A DNA stretch of 64,000 bases from positions 24,867,001-24,931,000 of the forward strand of contig NC_092673.1 of assembly GCF_964355755.1 (NCBI RefSeq). The letters are read 5' to 3'. The notes beneath the pieces were generated by a model, which did not search any database, was not told the DNA's origin, and worked only from the letters and a program-made list of their open reading frames with translations. A program made the translations under genes and the position numbers. The stretch is from Antedon mediterranea. Lineage: Eukaryota > Echinodermata > Crinoidea > Comatulida > Antedonidae. Positions 1 to 10,746 of the stretch are shown in pieces; the first letter of the stretch is position 1; each line of letters starts with the position of its first letter.

Positions 1-199
1 TTTAACTAATATGAACTTTTAAAACCAATGTGAAACTATGCAACACGAAAACAAAACTCTCACGAAACTCTCATCGGGTCGTTCCAGACGCATGTGGGTA
101 CTGGATTAGATTTACTGATTAAATAGGGGTATCTTAACATTTTATCATCAGACATTGTCTAACCATTCAAAGAACAAAAGTAAATTTAAATATATTTAC

Positions 200-296
200 C
201 ATTATTATGTATCTGGACGTTGTTGAAAATTCCAAAAGCATAACAACCGTTGATCATCAGCGACAAAAGAGCAAATGCAATCATTCTGGTCCTCAT
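200..296 (-). CDS. L1: signal-peptide exon 1 of array peptide gene (gene cut by window edge)
   Basis: Exon 1 only; the remaining exons would lie left of position 1. The ATG is at 296 and the splice donor (G|GTAAAT) follows base 200, giving 97 nt and phase 1, exactly as in L2 and L6. It encodes 32 residues: MRTR, a hydrophobic core (MIAFALLSLMI), NGCYA as the likely signal-peptidase site, then FGIFNNVQIHNN. Bases 1-199 are intron 1. The product should be a secreted four-cysteine peptide by analogy with the complete copies. Function unknown. Confidence 0.75.
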
Positions 297-480
297 TTTA
301 GTTGATTTACACAGCAATACACAATGTAGAATAAAGTAAACTTCTCAGTTGAAGCAATACTCTGGAAATGGTCAGTTTCACTCAAACTTTACTTGTTATA
401 ACAACATCTTCAAATGATAATAATGTATAATTTAAACGAACGGAATAATGCCACGTGATGTCTAAGTGCGTTTCTTCATA
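297..480 (-). promoter_or_regulatory. L1 upstream block with E-box
   Basis: E-box CACGTG at 452-457, 156 bp before the ATG. Toward the gene follow a TATA-like AT-rich stretch (around 424-438) and the leader block shared by the family (GAAACTGACCATTTCCAG and TTTACTTTATTCTACA). No transcription start can be proven. Confidence 0.45.
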
Positions 481-699
481 AAGTACATATATTATTTATT
501 ATTATATCATCATGATAATGGTCTATTCTATTATTAATAATTAGGAAATCCGTTTTACAAATTTCTCAAACCGAAATTAGAGTAAAATAACGCAATCAAC
601 GTATAGTTTGTCCGAACGATGGCACATATTTTTTTCGACAATTCCAGCTGTCCTAACCAAAATTACGACATGGAACCGGGGCTGATTAAAAAAAAAGAC

Positions 700-925
700 A
701 ACAGGTTATCAAAATACTGAAAAAGTAATATGTTTGCTTCCATTACACAATGTTGCACAGCGCCTTAAGGTTGATTCCCATTTGAACGTAACGCAACGAC
801 GTAGGCGCAACGCAAGCGAATTGACCAATCACAAGCGACAGTTCGGATGGCCCATCGATAAGTTTTGTCCGGTTTATTATTCCAAATGTATTATCACGAA
901 CTGCAATTAGTAAAACCATGAACAA
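700..925. repeat. Segment duplicated at 15356-15560, containing a MITE half
   Basis: Near-identical to 15356-15560, with indels. Bases 764-870 resemble the left part of the GGTTCCCACTAG-type MITE seen complete at 27929-28105. It marks the spacer between neighbouring array units. Confidence 0.6.
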
Positions 926-1205
926 TACTATCAACACCAACACTTTCACCACCAACATCATCATCACCTACACCATCATCACCATCATCACCAACACCAT
1001 CATCACCACCATCACCACCATCACCACCACCATCACCACCAATACAAACAACACCATCATCACCACCAATACCAACAACACCATCATCACCACCATCACC
1101 ACCATCACCACCAATACCAACAACACCATCATCAACACCATCACCAACAACAACAACACCATCATTCATCACCACCACCAATACCACCATCAACACCATC
1201 ACATT
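926..1205. repeat. CAC/CAT-rich microsatellite
   Basis: Long run of CACCATCAC and CACCAATAC units. Apparent reading frames through it (poly-Thr/Ile/Asn or Gly/Asp/Val) are simple-repeat artefacts. Equivalent tracts sit in the same spacer position before L6 (15560-15930) and elsewhere (8770-9125, 20575-20935, 23905-24050). Confidence 0.85.
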
Positions 1206-1317
1206 ACAGTAGTTACAATTTAACTATTAGCATGGACTGCTGACCAGTGTGTTTGTCTTACGAGCAATCAAACATAGCCTAATTGACAATAAATAAATTC
1301 ACAGTGAAAAAGTACCA

Positions 1318-1323
1318 TTTATT
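1318..1323 (-). terminator. L2 poly(A) signal
   Basis: AATAAA on the minus strand in the family-wide context AACAAAATAAATGGTA, about 465 bp past the L2 stop. The same context recurs behind most copies. Confidence 0.5.
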
Positions 1324-1786
1324 TTGTTCACACATAATAAGAATTTAAAATATAGAATTACTAATACAGATAGAATACTAAATAATTACGTTATGTTCAA
1401 AAGTACTGTGAACGTACTGCAATCTACTATCAGTTTTACTGCCTCAGAACATTGAACGTAAAAAAGTCAAAAATATATATTTTTTAAAATTTATATTTTT
1501 ATAATTTTATATCATGTGAATACAATTCTTTCAGCTTTTGCTTCCTTTTGAAATAAATAAATAAAATATTTACCGTATACTATTCATAACCCATACATTG
1601 ATTTTGTTATAGCGACAAAACAGGAAATAAGGCGCGCAAGCAAAACGGAAAAAAAAACCCAGACAATTGATAGAGATCAAAATAAGCATTATATTATTCG
1701 TTTACACGTAATTCCAGTGAGTGTGATACAGAGTGACCTATGATGATCCTGCAGGGTTACATTCGAATACTTTCTGACAACAGAAT

Positions 1787-4279
1787 TTACTTTTTAGGAC
1801 AAGGACTTGTTAAGCCTGAAAAATAAACGAAAAATGTATTCAATCAACAATAAATATATTGTTAAAGCAATTTTAATAAAAAATTATGGTAAATATAATA
1901 TAATACAAATATCACATCAAATCTATTATGCATTTATTCAAAATGTTTCATAATAAGCATTGTTTTTCTCATAAATAATATTCAAAGGTTATTAAATATT
2001 GTAGAAATTAACCGATGTTAATTTAACTCATTCTAAAGCTCTGTTTACACTATCAAACTTTATGTGACAACAAAATGTGATGTTCCCAAATATAGACATG
2101 ATGATGATCACTACCATATTTTGGCATATTACTACCATATTTAGGCACATCACACTTTTTTGTCAAACTAGTTTGATAGTGTAGACAGAGCTTTAGATTT
2201 AACAAATCTTACTTTTTGAGCAAACTGGTTTTTCTCTTTTTGGTTGTGCTGGTAGTCGGTTTCGTGCTTTCTTCTCTATTTCATTCCTTTCTTCCTGTAT
2301 TTCGTTTCTTTCTTTCTCCTCTTCGTAATTCAATAAACATCCCATCAGTGTTCTTGAAGCCAGTATCTCCCAAACAGGATAACAGATATCTTTCTTTCCA
2401 ACATCTAAAAATCCAATAATAGGCCTATATTTATACGAGAATGCAATTTTACTAAATTAAATTATTTAAGGCCGTGTTTCCACAGCAATAACAAGTATTA
2501 TCTGTTGTTTTTTTAACCAATCAAATAACAAAATAACAAATACAATGTGCGCATGATAATTTATTACCGAACACCAAACGCTTAATCGCAACTCAACAAT
2601 TTGTCCTTCACGTCTCCTCCAAAACCACTGAACGGTACGTGCTCACATTTGGCACACTGATGTTTATTTAGCGGCCGCACACGATAGGCTGTCATTTTAC
2701 TGAATTTTATATGTATCAAATAATTAATACACCACGAAAAACACCCAAATAATATATTTTGGCATTTTATACTTTCATTAGTGTTTGCGTGCATCATCTA
2801 ATTCACACAGAACAATTTTTCTTTAGCGTTTTTTATTTTCGCGAAGTCTGAACAGTCAAAAGTAAAGTATAAAGTTCCATATCCAGTATTGCTTTCATTT
2901 TTTAGTCTACATATATTACCAAGTGAATGGATTTTGTATAACAAATTAAAATATAGTAATATATTGATATAATTTGTTTTTATTTTAATAATAGCATATG
3001 TCAAAGTACTTTTATCAGAGTGCGCTTTTATTATACTTGCCCATGCAAAGTATATAACCACCCACATAAGGCAGAAAAAGACCGTGCGGAAGTCAGTTAT
3101 TATTTATCGATTGGAATCGGCTAAACCCTTTTCACTTTATCGGTTAATTATCGTATATTTTTTGTCGGTTAATGTTGGGCTGCGGAAACACGGCCTAATT
3201 TGTTCCCGGAAGAAGTGTAACAGTTACCGATAAGCCCGGATTCCGGTTGGTGACCGGAAAAAAAATTAGTAAAAAATAGGTGCGCAATCGGAACCAACCA
3301 TGATAACGAAACAATACACTATACATTATTTTCTTTGCCTTCTTAGGAAAAATATTTTAATAGCAATAGAAATAGGTTTGAACTGTTACAACAAATGCGA
3401 AATATTAAAACTCTCAAAAATAAAAAAAAATAAAAATTTATATCAAATGAATTTGCTCAAATCAATAGTACTAAGAAGGATTTATTCATCATTATTAGGC
3501 ATACTTGAATATATTTTTTTTGTAAGTTTATTTCTTTTAGGAATTCTTTCCGTATAATATTTTGTTTCAAGTAGCTATCAGGTCATACTGATTATGAAGT
3601 TGAAGATGAATATCATTTTGTTACAGTTTGCTCTCGTTACAAGGAAATCAGAAAAAAATTTATACCTTCTTTATTTTTTGAAAATCCAAATACTTTTAAA
3701 TTCTGCCGTTTAATGTCATCACAGGATCCAATAATTATTGATAATCTATCTAAATATATTTATCATGCTTATAAGTTAAGATATATGTTTTGCTTAGAGA
3801 ACGAAATTAATTAATTCATTTATCTTGTGACCATAAATTGCTTTATTTTTCAATGTAATTATTATTTTGTTAATTACTAGGGGCCAGAGGCCTAAAGTAA
3901 ATAAAGTCAGGCGATAAGCCTGAATGAATGAATGATTAAGATACTACCATGCTAGAGCAAAGCCATAAGAACAAACATACATGGAACTGGATTCATGGAG
4001 GGAAACCTCTTTGAAAGAACTGATAAATCATAAAACAAATGTTTCTTTCACTTCAGAAATTAGTCCGCGTCCCATAAGCCCTTTCTATTAAAGAGCTTAT
4101 CAGATATACTGATTAAATAGAGGTGTACTTAAATATTATGATCAAACATTGTCTAACTAGTAAAAATACAAAATACATTTACCATTATTATGTATCTGGA
4201 CGTTGTTGAAATTTCCAAATCCAAAACAATCGTTGATCATCAGCGAAAAAAGAGCAAATGCAATCATTCTGGTCTTCAT
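1787..4279 (-). CDS. L2: secreted four-cysteine peptide gene, three exons, intact
   Basis: Exons: 4183-4279 (97 nt), 2213-2404 (192 nt), 1787-1815 (29 nt); all junctions GT-AG, phases 1 and 1; total 106 codons, 105 residues. Exon 1 gives a signal peptide (MKTRMIAFALFSLMI, then NDCFG) and FGNFNNVQIHNN. Exon 2 gives DVGKKDICYPVWEILASRTL, MGC, LLNYEEEKER, two imperfect NEIQ/NEIE heptads, a basic tail and KPVCSK. Exon 3 gives the variable end LTSPCPKK then stop. Cysteine spacing is C-x14-C-x38-C-x7-C. I know no named family with this layout; an extracellular disulfide-bonded peptide is inferred from the signal peptide and paired cysteines. Intron 1 contains a MITE (2467-3197) and a LINE tail (3582-3935); intron 2 contains another MITE (2034-2195). 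Confidence 0.8.
2034..2195. mobile_element. MITE, TIR starting AAAGCTCTGTCTACACTATC (family a)
   Basis: Arms AAAGCTCTGTTTACACTATC on the left and its inverted counterpart ending GTGTAGACAGAGCTTT on the right, flanked by TA. No coding capacity. Located in L2 intron 2; a copy sits at the matching place in L6 (17656-17815), so the insertion is older than that duplication. Confidence 0.75.
2467..3197. mobile_element. TIR element AGGCCGTGTTTCC (family c), long version
   Basis: Left end TAAGGCCGTGTTTCCACAGC; right end GCTGCGGAAACACGGCCTA. Flanked by TA, about 730 bp, in L2 intron 1 just before exon 2. A 299-bp version occupies the same site in L6 (18099-18397), so either extra sequence was gained here or lost there. 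No transposase frame seen. Confidence 0.7.
3582..3935 (+). mobile_element. LINE 3' fragment with reverse-transcriptase C-terminal tail
   Basis: Open frame 3582-3814 (GHTDYEVEDEYHFVTVCSRY..., ending at a stop) matches the end of many LINE ORF2 proteins (VEDEYHFL-C-Y-LR-F pattern). It is followed by a 3' UTR and a short AATG tail (about 3922-3934). 5' truncated; lies antisense in L2 intron 1. Confidence 0.65.
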
Positions 4280-4530
4280 TTTAGTTGATGTATAATGCAA
4301 TACACAAGTGTCGAATAAAGTAAACTTCTCAGTTAAAGCAATACGCTGGAAATGGTCAGTTTCACTCAAACTTTACTATGTGGAAACAACATCTTCAAAT
4401 ATTAATAATAGGCTAATGTATAATTTAAACGAACGGAATAATGCCACGTTGTGTTTAAGCGCGTTTCTTTATAAAGTACATATATTATTTATTATTATAC
4501 AATCTGTGTCATGATAATTGTCTTTTCTAT
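4280..4530 (-). promoter_or_regulatory. L2 upstream block, E-box changed
   Basis: Same leader and TATA-like block as the other copies, but the E-box reads CACGTT (4445-4450) rather than CACGTG. If the E-box matters, L2 expression may differ. Confidence 0.4.
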
Positions 4531-5217
4531 TATTAATAATTAGAAAAAACGTATTACAAATTATCAAATCTAAATTAACAATAATGCCGCAATTAGAGTC
4601 TTAAATATTTATAGTTGGCATATTATAGTGGCACATACGGTTCCAAGATTTCTACCGTAGTTGATTAGTAATATATTGTTAATTTATGAGAACCTACGTC
4701 CCTAGCGAACAGTTTTCATTAACAGTTTTATTGTACGTTTCTTTTTAATATGAGGTGGCATTTTTTTCTTTTTGCCAAAAGTAATTTTTTCAATATTCAT
4801 TTCAACATAAAAGAAGTACATAACATGAAATTCAATATTATCATCAATTTCTTTTGACTTAATGTAAAATTCTTATGTTTTTAGGTGTGAGGTGGCAATT
4901 TACAATTGACGATGGAAGATCGTAACACAACTTTAAAAATACACTACATTTTAGAATGTTTAATCAATTAAAACAGTACTAATGCACAAATTTGAGTGAT
5001 CGTTATAGAATATTATTATTATTATATTTAATAATGCATTTTAGCACACCCGGTAACTACGATATCCAGTATACATATAAGTGTAATGAAATTGATTATT
5101 AATGACATGTCGTTAACAAAAAATGTATGCACGTAAAGCAATAACTAGCGTCTGAACGGCCATCAACACGTGTGAACGATTATATTTGTTATTCAGGTCC
5201 GGGTAAGGATTATATCA
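4531..5217. other. Spacer without recognised gene
   Basis: AT-rich sequence with no usable frame. Bases 5040-5217 are closely similar to 20395-20575, in front of L7's 3' end, so this is array spacer. A short degenerate CTCCTCCGCACCACCAAAC repeat follows at 5218-5275. Confidence 0.6.
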
Positions 5218-5277
5218 GCGCCACCACCTCCTCCGCACCACCAAACCTCCTCCGCACCACCAAACCTCCTCCATTAA

Positions 5278-5624
5278 CAATATGAAATAAGGCAAGCAAA
5301 ACGAAAAACAACCAAAGAATTGATAGAGATCAAAATGAGCATTATATTATTCGTTTACACATAATTTCAGTGAGTGTGATACAGAATGGCCTGTGTTGAT
5401 CATGCAGTGTTACATTCGAATACTTTCTGATAACGTGAATTTAAGTCTTTTTCAAACAACAATAAATACATTGTCAAAGCTATTTTAATAAAATGATGGT
5501 AAATATATATTACAAATATCACATCAAATTAATTAGGAATTTATTCAAAAATGTTTTATAATAAGCATTGTTTTTCTCATAAATAATATTCGAAAGTTAT
5601 TAAATATTGCAGGAATAAGGGATT
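5278..5624 (-). pseudogene. L3: 3' remnant of an array gene with exon 3 deleted
   Basis: Closely similar to the 3' UTR and intron-2 side of L6 and L2 (ACACTCACTGAAATTATGTG, GTATTCGAATGTAACACTGC). At 5455-5462 the exon-3 coding part and its acceptor, present in L6 at 17394-17416, are missing in a gap of about 57 bp. Homology resumes in intron 2 and stops near 5624. No exon 1 or 2 can be assigned to it. Confidence 0.65.
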
Positions 5625-6400
5625 ACCTTGAACTACGTCAGTACAGTATTACTTTCGATAGGCCTACAATAGGCACTCGTCTACAATAGGCACTCGCCTA
5701 CTAAGCGGGTATTTTTTTCATTAGGCGTACGTGCAAACAAGGTGAATGTTATTGATCCTAGGACCTAACCCGTACTCATTTATGTATTTATGTGTTAAGA
5801 GAGATTTTGGTGATATGAATTAGTATAAGGTTGCAGAATTTGCATTTTCAATTCAGTTTTAGATGACAGCCATGAGGAGAGAGTTAAGGTATAACCCGTA
5901 CATAATTATGATATACAGATGCCTGAAAATAGGCCTATATCAGCTAGATAAAGATTCACTTCTCCGTGATGACCATGCACACACAAAACCGAACCTTTTA
6001 TTTAAAAAAACAAAAATAAATGGATATTTTGGTTGTTATGTTTATTTTTTGTTGTTGCGCGCCGAAATCGTTGAAACAACTGATTGGACGCAATTGTGCA
6101 TAGCTTTTATTATTATTTTTCTATAGTAGCTTACTTTATCCGAGCTTCTACCGTAATTTTTTTTTTCCAGGACGAACGTGGACAATTTACATGAATGGGC
6201 GTGGCTTAACTCCCCCCCCCCCCCTTTAACTACTCTCGCGCATGCGCGTATTGTCTACTTTCAGCAGAGAGAGTATGCAGAGAGATTAAATCATTTTTGT
6301 TAACAGCGTTCGCCAACCGAAATGTTTGGTCTAGGTAAAGGCGTTAACCTATTACACTGGAGCCCTTTAAGGTCTTTCAAGAACATGTTTTTTAAATAGT
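5625..6400. other. Unassigned sequence
   Basis: No gene recognised. The short open frames here (for example 5863-6126) have no family signature. Contains a C-run near 6211-6224 and TAGGCCTA-type motifs. Confidence 0.4.
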
Positions 6401-6419
6401 TGAGAGAGATTATTTATAT

Positions 6420-6840
6420 ATGAGAAATCCATATAATTCCAATTTAATTAGTAAACTTGAAATGGTACAGAGAAGAGCGGCTAGATTTGCCTGCAACAAC
6501 TATAGGCCTAAGCGCATGTCAAGTGTAACCGAAATGATGAAGGTCCATGGTTGGGAAACCTTGGAAGAGAGGAGGAGGATAGCTCGACTGCTAATGTTCC
6601 ATAAGATACACTACTGCAATGTAGCAGCCGATATAAAAAACACATGTAGACCCAGTCGGAGAAAGAACAGTCAATCATACCATATTCCTCACTCAACAGT
6701 TGATTAGGCCTACTTTAGGTATTTATTCTTTCCACGTAACTGCCATCGACTAGAATCATCTACCAGATAAGGTTGTAAATTGTACTTCCATTCTGGAATT
6801 CAAAACCCATATTGTCCAAACTTAGGCTAATTAATAGTGT
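6420..6840 (+). mobile_element. Degenerate LINE ORF2 C-terminus (CR1/L2-like)
   Basis: The frame from 6420 reads NLISKLEMVQRRAARFACNN and later GWETLEERRRIARLLMFHKI, a standard pattern near the C-terminus of CR1/Jockey-type LINE polyproteins (KLE-VQRRAARF, GW-TLEERR, FYKI). After a stop, frame-shifted text (YLFFPRN) continues to about 6830. 5' truncated and decayed. Confidence 0.7.
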
Positions 6841-7035
6841 ACCCCTTGTCACAACTTACTCTCTGAGGGTGTCTGTTCCTAGTGACAGCTCGCTGGGCAC
6901 CTGGGTGGCTGAGGCGGGGTAAATGGTATCCGACTACTTTATTCTGCCTCATAGGTAGCGGCCCAGGAAAGTGATAGCAGTTGGCACGGACGGTAGACTT
7001 CTATAGTGTTTGATGTCGGGTACAGTTTACTCTAT

Positions 7036-7960
7036 TTCAATTCAATTCAATTCAATTAAAACTTTATTATCCCCATGGCGAAACTCTGTTGGCCTTTTGA
7101 AAAGTACAGTACATACAAATATAAAATGGATACAGTACATAAAATATAAAATACGATAAAAAAAGCCATACAAAATATACATATAAAATCCTAAAAAGTC
7201 GATTTAAAATACTACAAAAAATAAAACTAGCGCAAAAAATACGATTATACGATTATATAATGAATGATATTATCATTCATTATATAATCGTATAGCGGCA
7301 AGGACGAATGAATTGCCATATCTATTTGTTTTAATTTTTCTTTGAAGGAGTCTGTCACAACGTTGACTTTTGTTAAATTTATAGTGCAGAGGATGAGCGT
7401 GGTCTTTTAAAATAATTTTCAATATTTTAATTACTAATTCCTTATATAAAACTTCAGGTTGAATTTGTTCAGAGCCTACTATTCTACTGCCTTGTTTAAC
7501 TATTTTATTAAGTAAAAGTCTATCTTTAAAACGTGAATTACCATAATAACATATTAGGCAAAAACTAAGTACACTGTTTAAGATAGAAGTATAAAAAAGT
7601 TGTAAAATAGTACGGTCAATCTTAAAAGAGTTTAATTTGCGTAGAAAGAAGAGACGTTTTTGTAATTTATTGTATATGCACCTACTATTTGCATCAAATT
7701 TAAGTTTATTATCAATTTCAACCCCTAAATATTTGTAAGTTTTAACTTCCGGAATGGTCTCACCATTGATTTTGATCTTGGGAAGGTAGTTTATCTTCTT
7801 CCGAAAATCAAAAACCATCTCTTTAGTTTTATTTATATTTAGATCTAAAAAATTATCTTTACACCATTTGTGAAAAATATTAATACTGTCTAAGAAGCCT
7901 GTCATTGAATCATCTTTTTTATCTTTTAAAGGTGTCTGAATACAATTATATAAAGGATAG
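7036..7960 (-). mobile_element. 5'-truncated L2/Maui-like LINE with (ATTGA)n tail
   Basis: A frame from about 7960 to 7273 encodes the post-catalytic part of a LINE reverse transcriptase: NKTKEMVFDFRKK, YKYLGVEIDNKL, RLFFLRKLNSF, SFCLICYYGN and a C-terminal RYGNSFVLAAIRLYN, the pattern of the L2/Maui group. The 3' UTR ends in ATTGA units at 7036-7057. The polymerase core with YADD is missing, so the copy cannot move itself. Confidence 0.75.
7247..7293. repeat. Perfect short palindrome at the LINE stop codon
   Basis: Arms 7247-7268 and 7272-7293 are perfect inverted copies (22 nt each) with a 3-nt centre. It overlaps the last codons of the LINE frame. Confidence 0.8.
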
Positions 7961-8769
7961 ATTAAATAATAATATATATTCGTACTAACATGTATATATA
8001 CTTATATAAGTAGAAAAAAAGAGAAAAGGGAACGGAAGAAGAAAAAAAAGAAGGGAAAAAATAATAATAATTATAAATAAATAAGAGAGTCAGTTTTCTC
8101 TCTGTAAAAGAATAAATTAATAGAATAACACCACACAACCAAATAATGTAGAGCTTTTTTTTCTCTTTTGTGTCGCAAACACCACTTTTATTCACATTCA
8201 TATTATCTCATATTACATAAAATCGTATTATTTAACTTACGTCGTTACAGTTCATAAGTAACATTTTTACATATATGAATTCTGTATGTAATAATGTAGA
8301 GCTAGCAAATCAGAGTTGGAGGAGCAGAGTCTTCACATCTGAAGTTGGCTCCAAAAACAAAGAAGAAGAAGATGAAGATTTAGAGGGTTAAGTTTAGTAC
8401 ATTTAGGAAGTAGATCAGCTATCTTGCAATTCTTTATAATAAAAAATAATTAAGGTAATGAATTATTCATGATTTCTGCCCTGAAAAAAAAAAACCATGA
8501 TCCGCGATTCTCAACTGATCAAGAAGTAGTTGTCACCCTCTAGATAAAATCGAAAATACATTTGTGAAATTAAAGATGCTTATCGCCATCAAGACAAACT
8601 TTCCTCAAATTCAATTTTCTTCAACTTAAGGCCAATTTACACAGACGAGCGGTAACGGTAAGCGAAAAACCTCGTGCTTGTCTTTCGTAGAATATGTATA
8701 ATTACATTACACAATTACACTCCCATTACAGTCGTTACAATTAAGTATTAGCGGGGACTGCCATGAGTA
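7961..8769. other. Unassigned sequence
   Basis: A/T-rich and purine-rich stretches (8010-8090) and a GAAGAAGAAGATGAAG run near 8361. No gene recognised. Confidence 0.4.
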
Positions 8770-9126
8770 ACCAACAACACCACCAATACCACCCGACACC
8801 AACAGCCCAACATCAACACCACCACCACTACCGTAACAGTAGTTTACTTAATTTAAGTATTAGCATAGACTGCCATGAGTAACCAACACCACCAATACCA
8901 CCCAACACCAACATCAACACTACCACCAATACCACCCATACCACCCAACATCAACACCACCACCACCAATACCATCCAACACCAACATCAACACCACCAC
9001 CAATACCACCCAACACCAACATCAACACCACCACCAATCACCCAACATCAACACCACCACCAATACCACCCAACACCAACATCAACACCACCACCAATAC
9101 CACCCAACATCAACACAACCACCACT
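8770..9126. repeat. CACC-rich microsatellite
   Basis: Repeated ACCAACATCAACACCACCACCAAT-like units. The segment GTCGTTACAATTAAGTATTAGC just before it is the array-spacer sequence also seen at 1201-1235 and 15935-15960. Confidence 0.8.
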
Positions 9127-9403
9127 GGTTCTAGGACACCTACCCCCTAGACAGTTACCCCCCGGATGTTTACCACCCGGACAACTACCCCCTTAGGACA
9201 ACTACCCCCCGGACAACTACCCCCCGGACAACTACCCCCTTAGGACAACTACCCCCTTAGGATAACAACCCCCCGGACAACTACCCCCCGGACAACCACC
9301 CCCTTAGGACAACTACCCCCTTAGGATAACTACCCCCCGGTCAACTACCCCCCGGTCAACTACCCCCCGGTCAACTACCCCCCGGTCAACTACCCCTCCC
9401 CCC
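9127..9403. repeat. Minisatellite, unit GGACAACTACCCCC(TTA/CC)
   Basis: About 17-19 copies of a 15-16 bp unit such as CCCCCGGACAACTAC and CCCCTTAGGACAACTA, ending in a C-run. Its reverse complement forms a second tract at 10558-10675. Confidence 0.85.
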
Positions 9404-9471
9404 CCCCCCAATCCAAAAGTAGACAAATATATAGGACCGGTTTCTGTAAAAATGAAATCATCTGTTTTTAA

Positions 9472-9902
9472 CGGGTGTTTCGAAACTAGAGACCCGAGAC
9501 CAGAGACCTGACACGAGACCCAATACGAAAAGGGAGACCTATATTTGGGTCTCCCTTTACGTATATTAGGGTCTCCCTTTTCGTATAGTGTGGTCTCTCT
9601 TTTCGTATAGTGGGGTCTCCCTTTTCTAATTATAGTGGGTCTCCCTTTTCGTATATTTAGGTCTCCCATTTCGTATATTTGGGTCTCCCTTTTTGTATAT
9701 TTGGTCTCCCTTTTCGTATATTTAGGTCTCCCTTTTCGTATATTAGGGTCTCCCTTTTCGTATAGTGGGATCTCCCTTTTCGTATAGTGGGGTCTCCCTT
9801 TTCGTACGTGGGTCTCCCTTTTCGTATATTTAGGTCTCCCTTTTCGTATTGGGTCTCGGGTCTCTGGTCTCTGGTCTCGGGTCTCTAGTTTCGAAACACC
9901 CG
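9472..9902. mobile_element. TIR-bounded element with a GGTCTCCCTTTTCGTATA minisatellite core
   Basis: Left end CGGGTGTTTCGAAACTAGAG and right end its exact inverse; 37 bp match perfectly and about 70 bp with few changes. Flanking 7-bp repeats TTTTTAA at 9465-9471 and 9903-9909 look like a target duplication. The interior is 14 or so same-direction copies of a roughly 21-bp unit. No coding capacity. Confidence 0.7.
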
Positions 9903-9909
9903 TTTTTAA

Positions 9910-10557
9910 CCGATTATTCTGTTTAACAGCACGCTAGACCCTAGATGTGCTAGATTTAAAGTACCGTATTTATTGAAAAAACGGCCTGGGCTGTTTATTG
10001 TTTAGGTGGTTTTTAGGTGGACATTTATTGGAAGAAAGTTGTTTATTCAATGGGAGGGGGTATAATCTAATGGAAATAGACGCCGATTATTCCATATGAT
10101 GTTTCATGGGAGTGACATGGTCACCGTTTATTTGAGGGGAATTTATTTAAAGATCGACGTTTATTCGGTGAGTGAACATTGAGGTCAAATATCAAAAGTG
10201 ATATTATTCTTCAAGTGTACAAAAATACATATATGACAAATTTGAGACAAAAATTAATTCTTTTAAGACCAGTGGTTATCGAAGCATTGTCCTGACGCAA
10301 AAATTATTATTATTATTAGCGAACCCAGTCTTTACAGTAAATACATGGAGTACTATATAATACGTTCGACTATCCTATGATCATGTGTGACAATCTTCAG
10401 TTTATACCACCAGGCTATATTTATGTTCAATCTTTTACTTTTGTTTACAATAATGAATAGTAATTCGTCAAAGTAACGAATTAAAATATAGTTATTAATT
10501 AATAGTTGCAGAGTCAGGTTGTTGAATGGTCTGGGTGGTTAGGGTGTTCTAAAGGGA
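9910..10557. other. Unassigned sequence between inverted minisatellites
   Basis: No gene or known repeat recognised; some GGTGG(A/T)-rich short repeats near 10000-10150. Confidence 0.4.
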
Positions 10558-10675
10558 TAGTTTTCTGGGTGGTAATTGTCCGGGGGGTAATTGTCCGGGG
10601 GGTAATTGTCCGGGGGGTAATTGTTCCTAGGGGGTAATTGTCCGGGGGGTAGTTGTCCAGGGGGTAGTTGTCCTA
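10558..10675. repeat. Minisatellite, unit GTAATTGTCCGGGGG
   Basis: Seven to eight copies of a 15-16 bp unit, reverse-complement to the tract at 9127-9403. It touches the L4 stop codon. Confidence 0.85.
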
Positions 10676-10678
10676 ACG

Positions 10679-10746
10679 TTACATCGTCGTCGTATTGTCT
10701 GAAGAAGAAGGATCAGGAGGAAGAGGAAAAGGGAAACATGGTGCGG
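10679..10746 (-). pseudogene. L4: orphan exon 3 of an array gene
   Basis: Acceptor TTTTCAG ends at 10747. With a phase-1 entry it reads xAPCFPFPLPPDPSSSDNTTTM then stop, a longer proline-rich tail with one cysteine in the expected place. Intron-like sequence above it (10780-10990) resembles that of L5. No exon 1 or 2 of its own is visible, so it is either a leftover or an alternative last exon of L5. Confidence 0.5.

Noticed and set aside
918-1223. Poly-Thr/Asn and Gly/Asp-rich open frames
   Set aside because: Translation of a CAC/CAT simple repeat; all frames are open and none shows a gene signature. The same holds at 8875-9150, 15510-15780, 16094-16352, 20520-20846 and 23849-24094.
2216-2419. 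Plus-strand ORF over L2 exon 2 (and similar at 17851, 21893, 33545)
   Set aside because: Antisense shadow of the conserved exon 2; the minus strand has the splice sites and cysteine pattern.
3300-3557. 85-aa plus-strand ORF
   Set aside because: AT-rich, low-complexity composition, inside L2 intron 1, no recognised motif.
9313-9669. Minus-strand ORF of 118 aa with KGRP repeats
   Set aside because: Runs through two minisatellites; no family signature.
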